This document shows positions 57,762 to 64,000 of a stretch of 64,000 nucleotides of DNA, one piece after another (position 1 is the stretch's first letter; every line of letters begins with the position of its first letter). This DNA is from Paraburkholderia sp. BL9I2N2 (GTDB taxonomy: Bacteria; Pseudomonadota; Gammaproteobacteria; Burkholderiales; Burkholderiaceae): NCBI RefSeq assembly GCF_004339745.1, contig NZ_SMGP01000001.1:930001-994000 (forward strand), read 5' to 3'. The notes beneath the pieces are model-generated. The model was not told the DNA's origin, did no database searches, and saw only the letters and a list, made by a program, of their open reading frames with translations. Position numbers and translations under genes: made by a program.

Positions 57762-57883
57762 GATGATTTGGTATTCGGTGGCCCGCACGGAAGTGGCTCG
57801 CATGCGGGTGGCCAGTCAGTAAAAACCTCAGGCGGTAAAAAGATACGGCGCGGCGTTGCAAGGGCAGGCCGCGCCGGTTGCGC

Positions 57884-58988
57884 TTAGACGCCCTGTTTCA
57901 GGCTGGCGCTGATGAACGGATCGAGGTCGCCGTCGAGCACGCTCTTGGTATTGCTGATTTCGACGTTGGTGCGCAGATCCTTGATACGGCTGTTGTCCAG
58001 CACGTACGAGCGGATCTGATGACCCCAGCCCACATCGGTCTTGCCGGCTTCGAGCTTGTCCTGCTCGGCCTGACGCTTGCGGATTTCCGCTTCGTACAGG
58101 CGCGATTTCAGCATGGCCATCGCTTCGGCGCGGTTACGGTGCTGCGAACGGTCGTTCTGGCACTGCACGACGATGCCCGACGGCATGTGCGTGATACGCA
58201 CCGCGGAGTCGGTCTTGTTGATGTGCTGACCGCCCGCGCCGGACGCGCGGTACGTGTCGATACGCAGATCGGCCGGGTTGATGTCGACTTCGATCGAGTC
58301 GTCGATTTCCGGGTACACGAACACCGACGAAAACGACGTATGACGGCCGCCCGACGAGTCGAACGGCGACTTGCGCACGAGGCGATGCACGCCGGTTTCG
58401 GTGCGCAAAAAGCCGTACGCGTATTCGCCTTCGATCTTGATCGTGGCGTTCTTGATGCCCGCTACATCGCCGTCGGTCTGTTCCAGCACTTCGGTCTTGA
58501 AGCCTTTGCGTTCGCAGTAGCGCAGATACTGGCGCAGCAGCATGGAGGCCCAGTCGCACGCCTCGGTGCCGCCGGCGCCGGCCTGAATGTCCAGGAAGGC
58601 GTTGTTCGGATCGGCCGGGTTCGCGAACATGCGGCGGAATTCCATGTCGGCGACACGTTGTTCGATGCCTTGCGCGTCAGATTCGCAGGCGAGGAGTGTT
58701 TCCTCGTCGTCTTCTTCGCGGGCCATGTCGAACAGGTCCTGCGCGTCGCGCAGGTCGTTATCGAGCGACGTGAGTTTGCCGACGGTGTCGTCGAGCAGCT
58801 TCTTCTCCCGGCCGAGGGCCTGGGCGTGCTTCGAGTCGTTCCAGACGTCCGGGTCTTCGAGTTCCCGGTTGACTTCGATTAGACGCAGTGCTTTGTCGTC
58901 GTAGTCAAAGATACCCCCGTAGCGCGCCCGCGCGAGTGCGCAGGTCCGCCAGTGAGGCTTCGATCGCGTTGAGACGTTCCGCTTCCAT
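57884..58988 (-). CDS. prfB: Peptide chain release factor 2, programmed +1 frameshift
   Basis: 367 residues after frameshifting. Start ATG 58988 ([16 protein letters not shown]). The first frame runs to CTT-TGA (58910-58905) preceded by a G-run and Leu-Arg-Gly-Tyr-Leu; translation shifts +1 at CTTTGAC and continues with [10 protein letters not shown]. This is the classic RF2 autoregulatory site, sensing its own level at UGA. RF2 features: SPF tripeptide ([11 protein letters not shown]) for UGA/UAA recognition and GGQ (GAGGQHINK) for hydrolysis. Confidence 0.97.
58905..58921 (-). promoter_or_regulatory. prfB programmed frameshift site
   Basis: On the minus strand: GGGGG, TAT, then CTT TGA C. 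The Shine-Dalgarno-like G-run, the CTT slip codon and the in-frame TGA form the conserved +1 frameshift signal of RF2. Confidence 0.95.
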
Positions 58989-59167
58989 GTCGATCTTTTA
59001 TAGCTTCGTAAAAAGGGGAAATTATAGCCGATCGGCGTGCCGCGCCGGAGGCTGTTCAGCGATCCGGCGCGTGTTTGCGGTTGATTTTGCGGCGATTTTT
59101 CGAGGTTTTCGGTGTCCCGGAGCCTGGCGCGCCGCGCGGCTTCGACTCACCGCTTCAGTGCATCGCC

Positions 59168-60874
59168 TCAGCTCGCGGCGTGCTCCACGATCAGCTGCAC
59201 GCGCGATACACCGTTCCATGTGTCGCTCGCGAGGCGATAGGCGACGGTGGTGCGAGCGGGCAGCGTGTCGGTGTGATTGAACCAGATCGCGTTGAAGCGC
59301 TGGCGCCCGCGCACGAGTTGCAGCTTCAGGTGCTTGTCCTTCACGAGCGCCTGCGAGGCGATGTCGAATTCACCCGAAAACACCGGCGCGGGGAAGCCCT
59401 GGCCCCACACGGCGGCGTCGAGCATTTCGACGAATTGCGGCGTGAAATACGCGTCCTCCAACTCGCCGTCGGTTTCCACCGTGCGCGAGAGCGCGTCCTC
59501 GGACAGCCATTCGCGGCCGACCGCTTCGAACGCGGCGGTGAAGCGCGCTACGTCGGCGGCGGCGAGCGTGAGGCCGGCGGCCATCGCGTGGCCGCCGAAT
59601 TTGACGATCAGGCCGGGCTCGCGCTTCGAGATCAGATCGAGCGCGTCGCGCAGATGGAAGCCCGCGATCGAGCGGCCCGAGCCTTTGACGGTCTGGCCGC
59701 TGTCGTCGGCGAGCGCGAAGGTGAACGAGGGCCGGTGGAACTTCTCCTTCAGCCGCCCCGCGACAATGCCGATCACGCCCTGGTGCCAGCTGGGATTGAA
59801 CAGCGTGATGGTAGTCGCGCCGTCAGGATCGATCGCCGAGAGGTCTTCGAGCGCCTGCTGCTGCATGCCGGCTTCGATTTCGCGGCGTTCGCGGTTCATC
59901 GTGTCGAGTTGCTGCGCGAGATCCCACGCGCGGCCGATGTCGTCGGTCGTCAGGCATTCGATTCCGAGCGACATGTCCGACAGGCGGCCCGCCGCGTTCA
60001 GGCGCGGCCCGAGCGCGAAGCCGAGGTCGAAACCTGACGCGCTGCGAGCGTCGCGCGCGGCGGCGCGAAAGAGCGCGGCGATGCCCGGCTGCATCTTGCC
60101 TTTGCGGATGCGCTGCAAGCCTTGCGCGACTAGCACGCGGTTATTGCCGTCGAGCTTGACGACGTCCGCGACCGTGCCGAGCGCGACCAGATCGAGCAGG
60201 CCGTCGAGGCGCGGTTCGGGAAACGCGTCGTTGAAGGCGCCGCGGCGGCGCAGTTCCGCGCGCAATGCCAGCAGCACATAAAACATCACGCCTACGCCCG
60301 CGATGCACTTGCTCGGGAACGTGCAGCCCGGCTGGTTCGGATTGACGATCGCGCGGGCGGCCGGCAGTTCGTCGCCGGGCAGGTGGTGATCGGTGACCAG
60401 CACGTCGATGCCGAGCGCATTGGCCGCTTCCACACCGTCGACGCTGGCGATGCCGTTATCCACCGTGATCAGCAGATCCGGTTTGCCCGACGCGCTGCGC
60501 GCAGCCAGCGCGACGATCTCGGGCGTCAGGCCGTAGCCGTACTCGAAGCGGTTCGGCACCAGATATTCGATCCGGCCGCCGAACATGCGCAGGCCGCGCA
60601 CCGCGACCGCGCAGGCAGTGGCGCCGTCGCAATCGTAGTCGGCGACCACCAGCATGCGGCGTTTCTGCTGGATTGCGTCGGCGAGCAAGGCGGCGGCGTC
60701 TTCGCAGCCCTTGAGCGCGACCGGCGGCACGAGCCGCGCGAGGCCGGTTTCGATTTCGTCGGGCATGCACACGCCGCGCGATGCGTAGAGGCGCGCGAGC
60801 ACCGGATGCAGGCCGTGGCGGGTGAGGACTTCGGCGTCGACAGGAGAGCAGGCGCGCGTAACGATTCGAGTCAT
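59168..60874 (-). CDS. recJ: Single-strand-specific exonuclease RecJ
   Basis: 568 residues, usual length for RecJ. DHH-family signatures are present: ADYDCDGATAC, TVDNGI and VTDHHLPGDEL, then the DHHA1 region (KGSGRSIAGFHLRDAL; VKFGGHAMAAGLTL). It degrades single-stranded DNA 5' to 3' in recombination, mismatch and base excision repair. No upstream ribosome site stands out; ATG 60874 (MTRIVTRAC) is used. About 30 bp from the RpfE-like gene. Confidence 0.95.
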   Translation of the reverse strand: MTRIVTRACSPVDAEVLTRHGLHPVLARLYASRGVCMPDEIETGLARLVPPVALKGCEDAAALLADAIQQKRRMLVVADYDCDGATACAVAVRGLRMFGGRIEYLVPNRFEYGYGLTPEIVALAARSASGKPDLLITVDNGIASVDGVEAANALGIDVLVTDHHLPGDELPAARAIVNPNQPGCTFPSKCIAGVGVMFYVLLALRAELRRRGAFNDAFPEPRLDGLLDLVALGTVADVVKLDGNNRVLVAQGLQRIRKGKMQPGIAALFRAAARDARSASGFDLGFALGPRLNAAGRLSDMSLGIECLTTDDIGRAWDLAQQLDTMNRERREIEAGMQQQALEDLSAIDPDGATTITLFNPSWHQGVIGIVAGRLKEKFHRPSFTFALADDSGQTVKGSGRSIAGFHLRDALDLISKREPGLIVKFGGHAMAAGLTLAAADVARFTAAFEAVGREWLSEDALSRTVETDGELEDAYFTPQFVEMLDAAVWGQGFPAPVFSGEFDIASQALVKDKHLKLQLVRGRQRFNAIWFNHTDTLPARTTVAYRLASDTWNGVSRVQLIVEHAAS

Positions 60875-60902
60875 TCGGAAAGGCCGTGAGTCATTCGATC
60901 AA

Positions 60903-62021
60903 TTATTCGATGAAGAGCGAGGCGAGCACGCGCCGCCGCCAGAATTTGCGCAGGTCGCCGCGCGTAACCGAGAGCGTCACCGAGCCGGTGTCGCCGCACA
61001 AGGTCAGGCCGAGTTCGGCGAGATCGCCGGATTGCAGCGCGGCGAGCGCGGGTTCGAACCAGTCTGTTTGCATGGCGGCGAAGGCGTCGTTCCAGCGCGC
61101 CCAGTCCTGCTGGATGTAGGGCGCGGAGAACGGATCGAGTTCGACCAGCGTGATGCTCGCGCCCGCGTGCGTGGCGCCGTTCGCCTTGTCCGCGAGCGAC
61201 GCCAGCGCGCCGAACGAGCCCGGCGGCGCACCGTTCGCGACCCCGGCGGTCATCGCAAGGCCGCGCGTGGCGGCCGCGTCGGACAGCACCCGCGCGAACG
61301 GACTGCGCACCGGTTGCGCCGCGCCCTGCGCGTGAAACCAGATCGAGTTGACGGCCGGCAGGCCGCGCGCCTCGCGCGCTTCGTTGACCGGATGCTCGAA
61401 CCACGCCATCTGCACTTCGTTCTGCAGCTTCATCCACGCGCGCGAACGCTCGCCGGAATGGGCCTCGTGCGGCAGCCAGATTTCGATGTTGCGCCCGCTC
61501 GCGCGCAACGGCGACGCGCCGGCCAGCGTGCCGAAGCCGTCGCCCGACAGATACCAGCGCGCGGGCCGCGGCGCTTCGATACGCACGCCGAGTTCCTCGA
61601 TCAGCGGCCGCGCGACCGCGAGCAGCGCGCCGGCTTCCTCGTCGGACAGATCGAGGGAGGCCGGATCGATCAGCACCAGATGATCGTGCGCGATGCGCAC
61701 GTGCACCGGCTGCACGCAGGCCCATGTGGCGTTGCCGGGTTCGCCGCCGTCGGCGCGCAGCATGTACGGCGCGAGCGGCGCTTCGTCGGCGGCCGCCGCG
61801 CCGCTCGGCAGCGCGCCAAATTGGCGTGCCACCCAGCGCTCGTGCGGCAGCGTGCGCTGAAAGTCTTCGCCGATCACGCGTTCCACCAGCGTCGCGCGCG
61901 CGATCAGCCGGTCGAGGGCCGGACTGCGGATGGCGTGAAGGGCGGTGGAGGCGTCCGCTGCGGCGGGCAGCGCGAAGGGCAGGAGAAGATGGAGACGGTT
62001 GGCGAGCATGATGCTGCGCAT
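60903..62021 (-). CDS. RpfE-like / phosphoglycerate mutase-annotated protein
   Basis: About 372 residues if it starts at ATG 62021 (MRSIMLANRLHLL); ATG 62009 is equally possible. I recognise the family by its place beside recJ and by segments such as EDFQRTLPHERWVARQFG and ARWYLSGDGFG. In Xanthomonas the same neighbourhood (recJ, prfB, lysS) holds rpfE, a conserved protein of unknown biochemistry; databases often label these 'cofactor-independent phosphoglycerate mutase', but no metal-binding motif of that enzyme class is visible here. Function unknown. Confidence 0.72.
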   Translation of the reverse strand: MRSIMLANRLHLLLPFALPAAADASTALHAIRSPALDRLIARATLVERVIGEDFQRTLPHERWVARQFGALPSGAAAADEAPLAPYMLRADGGEPGNATWACVQPVHVRIAHDHLVLIDPASLDLSDEEAGALLAVARPLIEELGVRIEAPRPARWYLSGDGFGTLAGASPLRASGRNIEIWLPHEAHSGERSRAWMKLQNEVQMAWFEHPVNEAREARGLPAVNSIWFHAQGAAQPVRSPFARVLSDAAATRGLAMTAGVANGAPPGSFGALASLADKANGATHAGASITLVELDPFSAPYIQQDWARWNDAFAAMQTDWFEPALAALQSGDLAELGLTLCGDTGSVTLSVTRGDLRKFWRRRVLASLFIE

Positions 62022-62166
62022 TGTAGGGCAAAGAGTGCGAGTATTCCGACCATCAGCATCCGCTCGACGAAGCGTGGCGGCAGCGGACCTCCGGGTTCGC
62101 CGCCGGCCGGCCGCCGGAGCAACAGCCGCGCGCGGCGGCACCGCGCACATGACGAGGGAGACCGGC

Positions 62167-62412
62167 ATGTCGCGTGAACTCAAAACCGAGCAGGAATTGC
62201 TAGCGCTGGTCGTCAAGGCGCTCGATGCGAACCCGGCCACGGCCGGCTGGATTCCGACCGGCTTCCACGAGACCGTGGACGACGAGAGCGGCTGCAACTG
62301 GGACATCAGCCATCTGCACCGCGACCGCAAGGACGCCGACGTGCGCGACGCCGCCAACAGCGCCGCCGCGGGCATCATCAACGAGCTGCGCGGCCGTTAC
62401 AACCTGCGTTAG
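62167..62412 (+). CDS. Small conserved protein, unknown function
   Basis: 81 residues, start ATG 62167 behind GGGAGA. Charged, helix-rich sequence (MSRELKTEQELLALVVKAL) with one Cys and a Trp-rich segment (GCNWDISHLHRD); no signal peptide. Codon bias like neighbouring genes. Probably a real Burkholderiaceae-specific gene; I do not recognise it. Divergent from the RpfE-like gene. Confidence 0.72.
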   Translation: MSRELKTEQELLALVVKALDANPATAGWIPTGFHETVDDESGCNWDISHLHRDRKDADVRDAANSAAAGIINELRGRYNLR

Positions 62413-62788
62413 GCGGAACCGGGGCCGTGCCCGAACGCGGCGCACGGCGACGCGGCGCCGGTTCAGGACGGCCGCCGCCGAGCCGAGCTGACCGCAGGCG
62501 GCCGGCGTTTCTGTTCGAGGTCCCGTCCACACTGCGTTTGCGCGAGCGGGCGGCATTGTATGGCAAACTTCGCGCTTGATTAGTGGTGGCAGCGATGTTG
62601 GCGACAGCAACGGCCGCCTCCCGGACAGCCGCGGACCGCGGTGGCGCGCGCATTGCTACGCTACGGCACGCCGTACCGGAACCATCCGCGTCGCAACGAC
62701 ACCAATGATCACGACGCTCGGGCCGCACGGCAGGCGCTTCACGCCATCGTGCGCGGCACAAAGCCGAAGAACGCAGACAAGGATTCGC
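62413..62788. other. Intergenic region upstream of lolC
   Basis: 376 bp, moderately GC-rich, no convincing gene. A slightly AT-rich stretch near 62550-62590 could hold the lolC promoter, but no clear -35/-10 pair was assigned. Confidence 0.5.
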
Positions 62789-64000
62789 TTGAAATTTCCC
62801 TACGAATGGCAGATTGGCTGGCGCTACACCCGCGCCGGCAAACGCACGACCGGTAACGGCTTCATTTCCTTCATTGCGCTCGTGTCGATGTCGGGCATCG
62901 CGCTCGGCGTCGCGGCGCTGATCGTCGTGTTGTCCGTGATGAACGGTTTTCAGAAAGAGGTGCGCGACCGCATGCTGTCGGTGCTCGCGCACGTCGAAAT
63001 TTTTTCGCCGACCGGATCGATGCCCAACTGGGAGCTGACCGCCAAGGAAGCGCGCCAGAACAAGGAAGTGATCGGTGCGGCGCCGTATGTCGAAGCGCAG
63101 GCGCTGCTCACGCGCCAGGACGCGGTGAGCGGGGTGGCGCTGCGCGGCGTCGAGCCGTCGCTGGAGCCGGAGGTGTCCGATATCGGTAAGGAGATGAAAG
63201 GCGGCAGTCTGAACGCGCTGAAGCCGGGCGACTTCGGCATCGTGCTGGGCGCCGACCTCGCCACCAATCTCGGCGTGCAGGTCGACGACAAGATCACGCT
63301 GGTCGCGCCCGAAGGCACCATCACGCCAGCCGGCATGCTGCCTCGGCTAAAACAGTTCACGGTGGTGGGCATCTTCGAGTCCGGACACTACGAATACGAC
63401 AGCACGCTCGCACTGATCAACATCAAGGACGCGCAGGCGCTATTCCGGCTGCCCGCGCCGACCGGCGTGCGGCTGCGCCTGACCGACATGCAGCGCGCGC
63501 CGGAAGTCGCGCATCAGCTTGCGCGCACACTGTCCGGCGATTTATACATTCGCGACTGGACGCAGCAGAACAAGACCTGGTTCTCGGCGGTGCAGATCGA
63601 AAAACGCATGATGTTCATCATCCTCACGCTGATCATCGCGGTGGCGGCGTTCAATCTGGTGTCGTCGCTCGTCATGACGGTGACCAACAAGCAGGCCGAC
63701 ATCGCGATTCTGCGCACGCTCGGCGCGCAGCCCGGCTCGATCATGAAGATTTTCGTCGTGCAGGGCGTGACGATCGGCTTTATCGGCACGGCGACCGGCG
63801 TCGCGCTCGGCTGCCTGATCGCGTGGAGCATTCCATGGCTCGTGCCGATGATCGAACATCTGATCGGTGTGCAGTTCCTGCCGCCGTCGGTGTATTTCAT
63901 CAGCGAACTGCCGTCCGAACTGGTTCCGGCCGACGTCGCGCGAATCGGCATCATCGCCTTCGCGATGTCGGCGCTGGCCACGTTGTACCCGAGCTGGCGT
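62789..64000 (+). CDS. lolC: Lipoprotein-releasing ABC transporter permease LolC (3' end beyond window)
   Basis: 404 residues are visible, starting at TTG 62789 (LKFPYEWQIGWRYTRAGKRT) with AAGGA upstream; no ATG gives the conserved N-terminus. The first TM helix (FISFIALVSMSGIALGVAALIVVL) precedes the periplasmic domain (about 55-265). TM helices 2 and 3 follow (MFIILTLIIAVAAFNLV, MKIFVVQGVTIGFIGTATGVALG), with the coupling-helix region AILRTLGAQPGSIMKIF. Transfers outer-membrane lipoproteins to LolA with LolD. The gene runs off the end of the window. Confidence 0.95.
   Translation, partial: MKFPYEWQIGWRYTRAGKRTTGNGFISFIALVSMSGIALGVAALIVVLSVMNGFQKEVRDRMLSVLAHVEIFSPTGSMPNWELTAKEARQNKEVIGAAPYVEAQALLTRQDAVSGVALRGVEPSLEPEVSDIGKEMKGGSLNALKPGDFGIVLGADLATNLGVQVDDKITLVAPEGTITPAGMLPRLKQFTVVGIFESGHYEYDSTLALINIKDAQALFRLPAPTGVRLRLTDMQRAPEVAHQLARTLSGDLYIRDWTQQNKTWFSAVQIEKRMMFIILTLIIAVAAFNLVSSLVMTVTNKQADIAILRTLGAQPGSIMKIFVVQGVTIGFIGTATGVALGCLIAWSIPWLVPMIEHLIGVQFLPPSVYFISELPSELVPADVARIGIIAFAMSALATLYPSWR

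Noticed and set aside
56187..57887. 566-residue plus-strand frame opposite lysS
   Set aside because: Shadow of lysS; Arg/His/Leu-rich low-information sequence.

Overview
The window reads as chromosomal DNA of a Burkholderiaceae beta-proteobacterium, most likely Paraburkholderia or a close relative. The reasons are the high GC content, strong G/C bias at third codon positions, and the gene order: glnA-ntrB-ntrC, aceE-aceF-lpdA with a lipoyl domain fused to the dehydrogenase, a LMW phosphatase next to iscR, and lysS-prfB-recJ. The genus is inferred from these features, not from a database search. No prophage, insertion sequence, integron or CRISPR array is visible; most of the window is core genome.

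Layout. 1-3539: 3' part of hrpA. 3780-6646: trimeric autotransporter adhesin broken by two +1 frameshifts. 7246-11173: a beta-propeller protein, a fatty acid hydroxylase, an EI24 membrane protein and a molybdopterin-binding-domain protein. 11446-16735: rhodanese, then glnA-ntrB-ntrC with a sigma54/NtrC promoter; ntrB carries a +1 frameshift as written. 16849-22672: S9 peptidase, xthA, a small orphan gene, initiator tRNA, Asp/Glu racemase and cytosine-deaminase-like amidohydrolase. 22776-27307: prlC, acyltransferase, folD. 27659-30017: DUF2950-DUF3300 envelope pair. 30586-40519: a FixLJ-type two-component pair divergent from the pyruvate dehydrogenase operon, with a long palindrome between them. 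40877-46720: phasin, PBP7-type endopeptidase, IclR regulator and two lactate-utilisation genes (lldE, lldF). 46937-48663: glycine-rich lipoprotein, a small membrane peptide and a LMW protein tyrosine phosphatase. 48797-54982: complete iscRSUA-hscBA-fdx-iscX operon. 55110-62412: glycine-zipper protein, lysS, prfB (programmed frameshift), recJ, RpfE-like protein and a small conserved protein. 62789-64000: start of lolC.

The functional blocks are nitrogen assimilation (NtrB/NtrC controlling glnA through sigma54), entry of pyruvate and lactate into central metabolism (PDH complex, LldEF), Fe-S cluster assembly autoregulated by IscR (also needed by LldE/F), carbon storage (phasin) and translation or DNA-repair housekeeping. 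I found no clearly new multi-gene system. The items most worth following are the palindrome between the FixLJ pair and aceE, the repeated operator-like motif around the phasin promoter, the DUF2950-DUF3300 pair, the adhesin with its 7-base homopolymer at the signal-peptide cleavage site, and the three +1 homopolymer frameshifts, which may be sequence errors.
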